A DNA stretch of 15,901 nucleotides from Theodoxus fluviatilis. Lineage: Eukaryota; Mollusca; Gastropoda; Cycloneritida; Neritidae. The stretch lies in contig JAWQFJ010020303.1 of assembly GCA_034096865.1 (NCBI GenBank), positions 42,501 through 58,401 on the forward strand, given 5' to 3'. Within the stretch, counting starts at the first letter, position 1, and each line of letters starts with the position of its first letter. The notes beneath the pieces were generated by a model. That model was not told the DNA's origin. It saw only the letters and a list, made by a program, of their open reading frames with translations, and made no database searches. Shown here in pieces: positions 1 to 8,409 of the stretch. A program made the position numbers and the translations under genes.

Positions 1-645
1 CGGAGCCGGAGGACGAGCAGGAAGAGGAGAAGCAGCAGGAGGAGGAGCAGGAAGAGGAGGAGCAGGAAGAGGAGGAGCAGGAAGAGGAGGAGCAGGAAGA
101 GGAGGAGCAGGAAGAGAAGGAGCAGGAAGAGGAGGAGCAGGAAGAGGAAGAGCAGGAAGAGGAGGAGCAGGAAGAGGAAGAGCAGGAAGAGGAGGAGCAA
201 AAGGAGGAGGAGCAGGAAGAGGAGGAGCAGGAAGAGGAGGAGCAAGAGGAGGAGCAGCAAGAGGAGGAGGAGGAAAAGGAGCAGGAGGAGGAGCAGAAAG
301 AGGAGGAGCAGCAAGAAGAGGAACAGGAGGAGGACCAAAAGAAGCAGGTGGAGGAGGAACAGGAGGAGGAGCAGGAGGAGGAGCAGGAGTAGGGGGAGGA
401 GTAGGAGGGGGAGAAGCAGGAAGAGGAGGAGCAGGAAGAGGAGGAGCAGCAAGAGGAGGAGCAGCAAGAGGAGGAGCAGCAAGAGGAGAAGGAGGACCAA
501 AATGAGCAGGAGGAGGAGCAGAAAGAGGAGGAGCAGCAGGAGGAGGAACAGGAGGAGGAGGAGAAGGAGAAGCAGGTGGAGGAGGAGCAGGAGGAGGAGC
601 AGGAGTAGGGGGAGGAGTAGGAGGGGGAGGAGCAGGAGGAGGAGC
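1..645. repeat. Purine-rich minisatellite, 15-bp unit, with higher-order duplication
   Basis: The plus strand is almost purely G and A with regularly spaced C. From 16 to 240 it is fifteen consecutive 15-bp units of the type AGCAGGAAGAGGAGG with few substitutions. It then degrades to mixed 12- and 15-bp units up to about 645. A longer block ending in a stop-containing motif (GGAGTAGGGGGAGGAGTAGG) occurs twice, around 386-405 and 602-621, 216 bp apart, and the sequences in front of both copies also match apart from whole-unit indels. The array starts at or before the window edge. Three reading frames stay open over most of it because the unit contains no T, so openness here says little about coding. 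Purine/pyrimidine asymmetry of this length can form triplex or slipped structures, which is inference from composition. Confidence 0.95.
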
Positions 646-816
646 AGAACCAGGAGAAGCAGGAGCACCCGGAGCAAGAGGAGCAGTTGTAGGAAGAGCA
701 GGTGCTGGAGGAAAGATAGCAGGAGGAAACGGAGAAACAGGGAAAATGCATTGCAATATAGGAGCAGGGGAAAGACGAGCAACAGGAGGAGGGCGGCGAC
801 AGTTCCATATTTTCAT
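1..816 (-). CDS. Possible proline/alanine-rich frame on the minus strand, open at the window edge
   Basis: Read on the minus strand from an ATG at 816-814, the frame has no stop down to base 1 (272 codons) and leaves the window. The nearest upstream in-frame stop is at 834-832. The predicted start is MKIWNCRRPPPVARLSPAP, followed by a long Pro/Ala/Leu repeat (PAP, PPA, PLPAPP types). The first ~55 codons lie in partly degenerate sequence, where Pro codons vary (CCT, CCG, CCA, CCC). That is slightly more than a pure microsatellite would give. Against a gene, the plus strand is also open in two other ways across the same bases: an Arg/Ser-rich frame from 1 to 915, and a Gly/Ala-rich frame from 2 to 877 broken only by a TGA at 503. 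No signal peptide, promoter or splice site supports any of the three. I think translation is unlikely and list it mainly because it is the longest uninterrupted minus-strand frame. Confidence 0.12.
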   Translation of the reverse strand, partial: MKIWNCRRPPPVARLSPAPILQCIFPVSPFPPAIFPPAPALPTTAPLAPGAPASPGSAPPPAPPPPTPPPTPAPPPAPPPPASPSPPPPVPPPAAPPLSAPPPAHFGPPSPLAAPPLAAPPLAAPPLPAPPLPASPPPTPPPTPAPPPAPPPVPPPPASFGPPPVPLLAAPPLSAPPPAPFPPPPLAAPPLAPPLPAPPLPAPPPFAPPLPALPLPAPPLPALPLPAPPLPAPSLPAPPLPAPPLPAPPLPAPPLPAPPPAASPLPARPPAP

Positions 817-1179
817 TGTGAGACCATTGTACTATGGGATTCTCCACTACGGTTCCCAAAACGGTGCTCACATAGGGTAATGTCCAAGACAAGAGCGCAG
901 AAGAGCGAGTTCTAGGCAGGAAGAGATAAACACTGCATGTTGTTGAGGTGGATGAAGGTGTTGACCATCATAGACACTTGAAGAAGACTGCAAAATCCTC
1001 GAGTCCGTTGAATTGAGTAGCTCTGGCCGATGGATGGACCTTCTGGGAGTGTGCCCATTTCATCACTGCCTGGTCCAGCCTTATCGCTGAGGCCGTTATC
1101 GCAAGGCAACAGCGAATGAGGGGGAAGTTCAATTTCCTTTCTTGGCACTCTCAGCTTGCTGCCACAAGTCTCAAAACTG
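646..1179. other. Decay zone of the minisatellite, then unassigned sequence
   Basis: Between 646 and about 880 the purine repeat fades into diverged copies still recognisable as GGAGCA steps. From about 880 the sequence becomes mixed with no repeat or domain. Open frames in this stretch are continuations of repeat frames or chance. No splice, promoter or RNA signal stands out. Confidence 0.6.
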
Positions 1180-1565
1180 CTGAGAACTCCCGAAGCTGGC
1201 GACGGAAGCGATAAGGCGCATGCGCGTTTAGAGGCGAGCCAGAGGGCTCGTGCTTGCCGCGAGCCGCCAGCGATCGCGCGGGAAATCGAACGTTTGCAAA
1301 CGTGATCGCAACATCCGTCATGTCCGCCATGCCTTGAGCAACGTTTGCCCTGACTGACGGTGGCAAGTACGGGGGCGGAGGCCGGAGTTCCGGGTGGAAG
1401 AGAAGTGCCTGTTGGCGACCTGATGAATGGCGGCGTAACCTCGCGCAGCAGATAGGCGGCCATTTGGAATCCATCATCGCCCCCCTCGGTCTTCCGTCGC
1501 GCTGATGGCGTGTCCGTCCCGCCATTATGTGCTGCCCGTGTTTTGTGGCCGACGTCGGCAAAAGA
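1180..1565. promoter_or_regulatory. CpG-dense promoter-like segment with NRF1- and YY1-type motifs
   Basis: This stretch is clearly richer in G, C and CpG than the AT-rich DNA on its right. It contains the perfect 10-bp palindrome GCGCATGCGC at 1216-1225, the core of the NRF1 consensus. Several CCGCCAT/ATGGCGG cores of YY1 type lie near 1323-1332, 1425-1432, 1456-1465 and 1518-1527. In animals this combination is typical of TATA-less promoters of widely expressed genes, which is family knowledge. Which direction would be transcribed, and what gene it serves, cannot be told: no convincing first exon is visible on either side. A long minus-strand open frame crosses it but shows no domain and is probably a by-product of high GC. 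Confidence 0.4.
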
Positions 1566-2500
1566 TAGATGGCCAGTGATATCTGGAGTGCTCCTGTCTT
1601 GAAATAAAAGTGAGGTGAGATTTATGGAAAAGGCGGTGTTGGAGCGCCATGCCAAAAACCCAAATGGAAGGACGAGATCAAGTCGGGGGGATGTGTTGAA
1701 GTCAGCTGGACGGCTTCTTTATCTTTACGGGAGCCGCTTATAGAAGGCCGAACTAATTAAACTAGCAGACGTTTAGATTCGCGCGTTGATAGTCATGAAT
1801 GATTTATTTGTTTGTACTTATTTATAAGTCTCCCGAGCTTTTCATCTCCACCAGACATTGACTGCTTCTCTTTGAGGGCATCCGTGTTTCCTTTTGGTCA
1901 AGCGTCATTGCTTTGTAAAGGTATTGGACCTTCAATAGATTATCATAATCTCTGCATCTACAACAACCAACTCAATAACCGTCATATATTTTGTCTCCAC
2001 GTCAGATTGTCTTCTCCACAACAGACTCTGTTGCTAGAGTGCCATGTCAACATCGGTGAGAACAGCGTGTGCAATGCCACTTAATGGCACGTCCTATCCA
2101 TTTGTACACCATATTTTACCTACAAAGAAAGAGCATACACAGTGACGATTTGGTGTGTTATACCACTACGTTGAGGCAGTATTTGTCATATGGAAAAGTT
2201 GAACTATTAAAATTTACTTGATTTCTGTTGATGAAAACTTTCTTTACCTTTTGACATCATCCATTGAGGATACCAACTTTCTATCCACCAAAATTGCCTA
2301 TATCCCTTTTTTAATCAAAGAAATGATCATGATTGATTTGTGCCACCTGTATTTCACATAGCGTGATTAGTCAGAGGAGGATCCCAATCTTCTACTGCTT
2401 GATTTCTGCAGCAATTTGATTCACGTCCTGTTTGTGGAGACCCTAAAACTGTCTTCTTTCTACCTCTCCACCTTTTCATGCTAATTTGATCGGATGTCAT
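1566..2500. other. AT-rich stretch with nothing recognisable
   Basis: Base composition drops to AT-rich after about 1750. Only short chance frames are present. No domain, tandem repeat, tRNA box pair or promoter combination was found by eye. Confidence 0.6.
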
Positions 2501-2528
2501 GGTTTAACTGAGAGGTTTGGTGCAGGGA

Positions 2529-2765
2529 TCGGACCTTGAATGATAAATAGGCAAGGTAGATGAATGATTGTCCGACTAATTGTATTCTTTCTGAATAATC
2601 GGCGTGGCCCTGAATAGAGTCGTTGGTGATGTAGCAACGTTGGGAACAACCCAAGGTTACTACTTTTCCGGCAGTCCTTTTCTGGGCCACACCAAGTATC
2701 CAGAGAGTATACGATTAGTCGAACGAGACGGCCACACATACCTTGTCTATTTATCAGTCATGGTT
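2529..2765. repeat. Long imperfect inverted repeat (hairpin/foldback element)
   Basis: The left arm (~2529-2644) and right arm (~2650-2765) are reverse complements at roughly 70% by eye, separated by a 5-base loop AACAA at 2645-2649. The innermost stem pairs GTAGCAACGTTGGG (2631-2644) with CCCAAGGTTACTAC (2650-2663), with two mismatches. Further out, GATAAATAG near 2542-2550 pairs with CTATTTATC near 2747-2755, and GTGGCCC at 2604-2610 with GGGCCAC near 2685-2691. The two arms differ by at least one 3-base indel. Because of the symmetry, both strands give related short peptides, so neither should be taken as a gene. It fits an old foldback MITE or an inverted duplication that has diverged. 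If transcribed, the RNA would fold into a stem of about 115 base pairs with bulges. No target-site duplication could be fixed. Confidence 0.85.
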
Positions 2766-2769
2766 TGTG

Positions 2770-4740
2770 TGCATTCTACAAATTTTATGTCGTCTAGGCA
2801 GCTGTTCTTCACTTCGGTCAATCATTTTGAATACGTCCAGATCATTTCAAATGAATCGGGGGACACGAGGCGGTAGCGAGTGTTGGTTCTCCCTTAGTAA
2901 AAAATTCCTGTTCACCTATTGCTCTTATTCTGGCAGTGCTTAAATCCCCTTGTCTGTATCATCGCTGTGTACCTGTGGCTGCTCTTCACTGCAGCCACTC
3001 ATTGTCACTCTGCCCAAATTTGTTTGGATTATAAAGGTATGCTGAGTCTTGCTTGCTCTCTGGAGACTTCATTTCCAGGGAGGGATTGGTACTGCTTTAT
3101 TACTCTCTTTTCTCAACCTCAGTCCCATTCCCAACTCCACAAACTTTCCGCTGTTCTCATTTTCTTACTTCACTTAAATGGGGGTGGGGTGTGTGGCTGG
3201 GGGTTGGGGGGAAGAACATGTCTGAGACTATGTGTGAGCGCATCACGTTCTACGTTTAAAAACAACATGCAGTCATGTCGTAGCGTAGTTGACCAAGTTG
3301 ACACTAAGATGAGTGACTGCTTCGGCTCATCAGAAATGGTGTAGACTTGGTCCCACTGTTTCTTTAAATAGTTTTCACTCCCCCAAGGGTATTTTGGTCC
3401 CTCATTTGTCTAGCTCTCCCTTTGAGTCACATGGGCTGTGACGAAGGTGTGTTTCAAATGAATACCAAATATTTTACACAAAAAGTTACGAATAGGACAG
3501 CACTATGTAGATGCAAAAATGACGATGCGAGCTGCTATAAACCCCGACATGTGCAATAAACAGTAACAAATGGACACTTCGCTGCCTTCTTCAAACTTTC
3601 TTGTCTTCTAGAGAACATTTGGATATTTTAATCTTGTCAAAGGATACGGAATGCATACTACTAGCTACAGTTATTGTTTTTATTGTAACGAGAATGTCGC
3701 ATCGTTGTCAGATCGTGCAGAGGAGTAGCATACAAATTAACACGTGAACAAAACAAAACCTGTGACTCGACGCTTGACTTTGGTTTTGATTCATAAGACA
3801 CCTCCCTGCAGCACATAGGTGCTGTTAGGGAATGTATGTGCGAGTGCAACTCTAGCAGGCCCGAAAACGAGAAATACAGCATTCCATTTGATGATAGCCA
3901 TCGAAGCAGCTTACGCTGTGTACTAGAAATTTATGAGCGCATGCAGCACTGAGATAATATACGAGTTCCACTCCTCGCTTTTTCCTGTCTTACTTTCAAC
4001 CAACTATTGAAGCAGTCCATCTCTTCTCCACTTGGTCTTTCTCCGAACTGTATCTGGAATCAGCGCAAACACAGAAGGTTCTCCAGTTTGCCTAAGGTAA
4101 ACGTGAAAAAGTTGAATAATGTTTTGCTGAAAGAGTTGCTTGAGACAATGACCAATTGTTTAGCGTCTTATTGAGTTTGCTAGTTGGGAAACCTTTATAG
4201 TATTATCACAATTGCAACGTGCAGTTGTGTTATTGTTATGCTCTCTACGTCTTTACTAGACCCCACGCAGAAAAAAAGATGCTTTGATTAAAGGAAATCT
4301 TCTCGTCGCGCCATTACAAGAGCAGACCACACTTACTGTTATTTACCACGGGATAGAGGTACTACATGCAGTGGAAAAACAGTCGCATCGATTCTAACAT
4401 TCTTCAGCTCATACCCTCCATTGAAGTCAGACGAACTTCCTCGTTTCCCACCTTGTCCAGACTTCCCTGTACCGGCAAAATCTTTCCTGCTGCTTTCTTC
4501 CTAATCTATCTACTGTCAGTCCTCACAGACAAAGTGATCCCAAGAACTCACGGCAAAGCGTCAGCACGGGTCTCAGAGCTCCAAGATTACGCTGTAGAAA
4601 ATCCTGGAAGTGAGGCTCTCGGGACCCTAGTAGACAATATTTCCCATTAGGCAAACGCCTCGGTCTCCATTACCAATTCCAGGTGGCCTGAATTCTGACA
4701 TCACTTCTTTTCGAGATTGCTACATGGAGCTACTGCATGC
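2770..4740. other. Unassigned intergenic or intronic DNA
   Basis: About 2 kb with only short frames and no recognisable domains. The one local structure is a G-rich strand at 3180-3211, listed separately. An isolated AATAAA near 3555 has no gene in front of it. I see nothing else supportable. Confidence 0.6.
3180..3211 (+). other. G-quadruplex-prone tract
   Basis: Four G runs of 5, 4, 5 and 6 bases lie within 32 bases (3180-3184, 3186-3189, 3199-3203, 3206-3211), with loops of 1, 9 and 2 bases. This fits a G-quadruplex pattern except for one slightly long loop. It sits in otherwise ordinary sequence, so any role is unknown. Confidence 0.5.
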
Positions 4741-6834
4741 TGTCGTCATTAAAGAAGCTTGGGTGACGGGAGAAGATATTCAAGAGATAGAAGGAAGACA
4801 TGCAAATGTTTCAGATCGGTCAAGAAGGAGTAGGATTCAAGTCTTTCCGTCACATAGTTTTCAAGCGCCAGATCAGTACTTGCAGATGTTGTCACGTTAG
4901 AGAAAACGTCAAGGGCCAAGAGGAGTGTCAAGCACAAACGCATGACCACGAATTTGACGCTCAGCCTCTCTCCATTTCGATGGAAGGATGCCTTGAGGGA
5001 ACGCCATTTACTTGTAGGAGTACAAATAACCTATTGATGGCATCAAGAGGTCGAATCTAATGGACAAATTGTGGGGCTCCTCATGCATGAAATGTCTTAG
5101 CTGATGCTCTTCTAGTTCATTTGCCACTGATAGCGGGTCTCTCGTCGGACTCCATCTCAAGGACGTGGAAATTGCATGCGAAGACGGTTTCCAGCCCATT
5201 CCTTTTGCCCGCTCCATTTGTCCTCTTTGTAGAGTCAATGCGTTCCGTCATCTCCTTCCTTCCGCCCAGGGCGCTCTGATCTGACATTACGATCCATGGA
5301 AATGCAGTTTGCCGCTGTGGGAGGCACCCCTAACACCACTCGCGATGCGCACGGAGGTATCCGAATGTCGTTTGTCAGGATTTCGACCTGACCAGCCTGT
5401 GAGGTCACATGACTGTGCTCGCCTTTCCAGACAAGCGGAGCTCTCCTTTCTTAGCGCCACGACAAGGTCGCCCTCTCGACCATAGCCTTGACCTTCAGAC
5501 CACGTTGCATAACGGGCAACCTTCCCATTATGTGCGATTAGGTGCTCGGATTCGATCTGAAGGACCGTTTTGGTGCGGCCTCGCCCATAACGTGGAGTTT
5601 AGTGACGATGGAAGGTTGACATAATAGGATCAGGGTTCCCTTTGTCGATAGGACGCAGCAGCAAGCAGTCCTAAAGTCAGGGGAGTGCCTGCACTATATC
5701 GGTATCCATTTTGTTGGCTGCTCGCCGGAGTTTCCCAAAACTGCACCATACATGAGTTTTGAGGTCAATATCAGAAATAGATTAAGATACATCACGATGC
5801 CATTTGACGGGATAGAAGGAAATGTATATGCATTCCAAACATTCATTTTCTGGCATTTAGTTTTCTGATGCAATGAGCTCTTCAGAGTTGAAAGAACATA
5901 ACACACGCATGATCGGACCTCATTACAATCGATCAGTGACGCATGCTAACAGAAGCTGACAGAGTCTCGCACACTTTGACGGACACACGCGCATATCCTA
6001 GCACGTTTCCTTTGATCGCTCTTGTTTCTGTGCATTCTCATCCAATCCTTCACAGAATGCCAACATGGGGGGTATCTGCCAATCCAAAGAAAACAGAAAT
6101 TAGACCCATTACGTAATGTATCTGCATTCATGGCAATCTCGTTTTTCGCCTGTGAAATCGACTACGCGTCATGGCCATGATCCACGAACAGGAAATATGG
6201 ATCAGTCATAAATTAGTTGCTTCGGCGTCAGTAAGGAAATCTTGGTCATGAGGACAGACGACGAAGTACCACAACCTTCCCTTTCACTGAAGCCGGATTT
6301 TAAGAATCGTCTTTGCTTTCTTAAGGAACGTAACAAAAACAAACTACAAAAACTGTATTGTCGCCTTCCTCGTCTACTGACATTTTACAACAAAGAGGCT
6401 CCAGAGAAAAAATAAAATCCTGAGAATGGCAGCTGATACCTCAGTTATCATCCAACCCTACAAACCGATGCAGCCTGTAGCCCTTGATGGCAGATGAATG
6501 CCATGCCTGCAGTGAGCTTGCCTCTGTTTCACTTCTTGCAGTCTTCCGTCTCCTCTGCCTAATGCGTCAGGATGGCATACTGCACTGTGCACCTTCTGTC
6601 TCGAGGCAGTGAAGTCTAGCGCGACTGTCTCCTAGGTGCAGGCCACACGTGCAGGAGGATTGAAACAACACACAAGTTTTCCCACCTGTTGTCCTCTTTC
6701 CTGCCACTACTTGTCTTCAAAGACGGTTTCTTTAGAATAGACCACTTGGTAGTTCCTGCGATACATGACGTTATATAGCAGTACCACGTGATCGTAGTTC
6801 TCGATTGTCATTGGCTGTTGCTAATCTACATGTA
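4741..6834. other. Unassigned DNA with short chance frames
   Basis: No domain, repeat array or RNA gene was found. A perfect 12-bp palindrome, TCATGGCCATGA, lies at 6169-6180. Near the right end there is a TATA-like ATATAG at about 6773, an E-box CACGTG at 6785-6790 and an inverted CCAAT (ATTGG) near 6810. These are upstream of the THAP-like frame but too loosely arranged to call a promoter. The many short frames on both strands look like chance. Confidence 0.55.
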
Positions 6835-6934
6835 AACGATGCCGTTATTTAATGGCCGCAAGCGAGAATACAAACACAATCACTTTAAAATAAATGCTTT
6901 ATTTTGGTGTTATCGTTCTTTTAGATCCGTCGCA

Positions 6935-7081
6935 ATGGCATTTTATTGCCCGATTATCGGCTGCAGCAATGAAAGCTGTCGACTTGAGAGGTGGTTGGCT
7001 GCAATTTGCGAAAGTCATGGAGTTTGCCAAGACTCGGATCAGTGCTCCGAGGATGGAATATGTACTGCCAATGTAACATAG
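6935..7081 (+). pseudogene. Possible THAP-type zinc finger remnant
   Basis: From an ATG at 6935 in the context CGCAATGG, a 48-residue frame ends at TAG 7079-7081. Cys5 and Cys10 (C-x4-C, as CPIIGC followed by SN) match the first two ligands of THAP zinc fingers in position and flanking residues. Trp20 within RWLAAI matches the invariant THAP tryptophan region. Cys37 within QCSED matches the third ligand, 17 residues after the Trp; family members have about 18. The fourth ligand would be His two residues later but is Asp40, a one-base change from a His codon. About 16 residues between Cys10 and Trp20 are missing compared with a normal finger of 80-90 residues, and the rest of the domain is absent. 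The in-frame ORF extends upstream to 6839 without similarity. THAP fingers bind DNA and occur in host factors and in P-element-like transposases. This is a by-eye match to a short frame and could be coincidence. Confidence 0.3.
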
Positions 7082-7083
7082 CA

Positions 7084-7246
7084 CTGGCCGGACTTTCTTC
7101 ATGACGTTGTTGATCTCAAGTTTTTTAATGTTCTCATAACATCACTGGCCGCAGTCGACCAATAATAGCCAACTGCGGACTTTCCTTTTTGATATTGTTG
7201 ATCTAAAAATGTTCTTATGACATCACTGGCCGCAATCGACGAAGCC
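7084..7246. repeat. Two-copy diverged direct repeat (~81-87 bp unit)
   Basis: Two adjacent copies share the order GGACTTTC, TGTTGATCT, ATGTTCT, CATCACTGGCCGCA and TCGAC. GGACTTTC starts at 7090 and 7177, and CATCACTGGCCGCA at 7140 and 7221, so the spacing shrinks from 87 to 81 because of a gap in the T-rich middle. The repeat begins just after the THAP-like frame ends. It may be a decayed terminal or subterminal repeat of a mobile element or a plain segmental duplication; no inverted ends were found. Confidence 0.75.
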
Positions 7247-7259
7247 GACCGTGAACTTC

Positions 7260-7930
7260 TATTCGGTAATCCATGGAGTGCATGTTAATATAACTTCTTC
7301 AATTTTCACAAATGGACCACATCAACAGTTAAGATTAACTCGAGTACGGTTTCGATCGAGTAATGGACAAACTCCTCGAGTGACCTAGTAAACACCCGGC
7401 CGTCTGAACAGGTCTTTCAGATCGCACATCTCGCACTGTCTGACTCCGAGTACGACCATTATGAGATCCTGATATTGTAGACAAGATAAAAGGGAAGGGA
7501 AGTTCCTGTAAAAAAATTTGTTTCGTTTTGACACATCATAGACGTTGAACTAACGCAGTCACGCAGAGAGGTGGGTGCGTCATAAATGTTCACCGAGTAC
7601 TCACTTATTCACGCACAAAGATCTTATGTTTACATGCGGAGCAGGTCAGTGCGTACTGTGCATGTGCCATTTCCAAAATGGCAGCGGAACTATCAAGTGG
7701 TCTATTCCGACTCTCTCTCAAAGTAAACAGCATAACCCAGCCGGCAAAATGGTCAGAATAGAGAGTTCATTGTACTGGTTCCGGGCTTACCAACCGGTGT
7801 ATCGTTTTGCACGTTGTAAGGGGTCTGGTATGTGCTGGAATGTCGTAGCGATTTCGAAGCTCTTACGTCAGTCTCCTCGACCTTGTCGTTGCTTAGTTAC
7901 GCGACGTAGTCAGGGGGAATTTGACTTTCA
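7260..7930. other. Unassigned DNA with scattered CRE-like and YY1-like sites
   Basis: No coding signal stands out. Possible sites in front of the TATA module are a 7-bp inverted pair GCCATTT/AAATGGC at 7666-7682 (paired YY1-type cores) and a CRE-like TTACGTCAG at about 7863-7871. Each is short enough to arise by chance. Confidence 0.4.
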
Positions 7931-7991
7931 AAGTGTCACGTAACGTCATTCGAGCTGCTTCCAGGCAGTCGATAGGATTTTGGTTGATGCG

Positions 7992-8026
7992 AGAAGGTTC
8001 CAGAGCCTGTAAAACTGTATATAAGG
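7992..8026 (+). promoter_or_regulatory. Core promoter: heat-shock-element-like site plus TATA box
   Basis: AGAAGGTTCCAGAG at 7992-8005 fits three alternating heat-shock-factor units (GAA, TTC, GAG) with one mismatch in the last. TATATAAGG follows at 8018-8026, a strong TATA box about 13 bases downstream. A start near 8045-8055 is expected by spacing. A CRE-like TAACGTCATT lies upstream near 7941. The close arrangement is what heat-inducible promoters look like, but similar TTC/GAA pairs also occur in retrotransposon LTRs. Confidence 0.45.
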
Positions 8027-8056
8027 CACGACGAAGAGACAAGCTGGAGCGCACAC

Positions 8057-8091
8057 ATGGCAGAAAAGATGAGCGCTCAAGAGGAACACAG
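8057..8091 (+). CDS. Possible first coding exon ending at a splice donor
   Basis: An ATG at 8057, about 30 bases after the TATA box, opens the frame MAEKMSAQEEH. It reaches CAG at 8089-8091, immediately followed by GTGAGT at 8092-8097, a perfect match to the 5' splice-site consensus. A second in-frame ATG at 8069 has A at -3. If not spliced, the frame stops at once (TGA at 8093-8095). The peptide is not recognised. No matching acceptor and second exon could be pinned down in the window, and the AATAAA at 8343 would fall inside the intron. It may instead be LTR leader sequence. Confidence 0.25.
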
Positions 8092-8342
8092 GTGAGTGCG
8101 GTGAGACCTTCATTGTAAGGAGTGATCGGTCCTCTCTGAGGAATTGTGCCCCCAGAGTATTGTGTTCACCAGAGTACACACGTGAGATACAGAGTTCTGG
8201 GAGGGAGTACACGACAGAGACAGAAGACACGTGTAAAAGCATGGATAACAGCGATTGTGTCCTCCGAGATCCAGTCTCGAGAATTAAGTTATTATGGTAA
8301 TGCTGACTACCGATTTCATCGCTGTGTATCGACCAGTATGTG

Positions 8343-8348
8343 AATAAA
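8343..8348 (+). terminator. Polyadenylation signal AATAAA
   Basis: A canonical AATAAA is followed directly by GTTTTTG, a GU/U-rich context typical of functional poly(A) sites. It lies 317 bases after the TATA box on the same strand, which is why the segment is suspected to be an LTR or a very short transcription unit. Confidence 0.4.
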
Positions 8349-8409
8349 GTTTTTGAAAACGAACACCGGCCTAGCCTTCGACTTCCTGGTGCAAGCTAGG
8401 CTAGGAGAA

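Noticed and set aside
640..710. Collagen-like Gly-X-Y run in plus frame 2
   Set aside because: Only about five triplets, derived from the GGAGCA repeat steps; the frame is broken by TGA at 503 upstream.
502..915. Arg/Ser-rich frame resembling a splicing-factor RS domain
   Set aside because: It is a direct reading of the GAGGAGCAG minisatellite; other frames over the same bases are equally open.
971..985. 15-base exact match AGACACTTGAAGAAG with about 12933-12947
   Set aside because: One 15-base match in a 16-kb window is expected by chance at roughly this rate, and flanks do not match.
912..1655. 247-residue minus-strand open frame
   Set aside because: It covers the CpG-dense segment, has no domain, and overlaps another open frame on the same strand; high GC lowers stop frequency.
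2481..2876. Similar short peptides on opposite strands, at first sight a duplicated gene pair
   Set aside because: Explained by the inverted repeat, whose symmetry gives related peptides on both strands.
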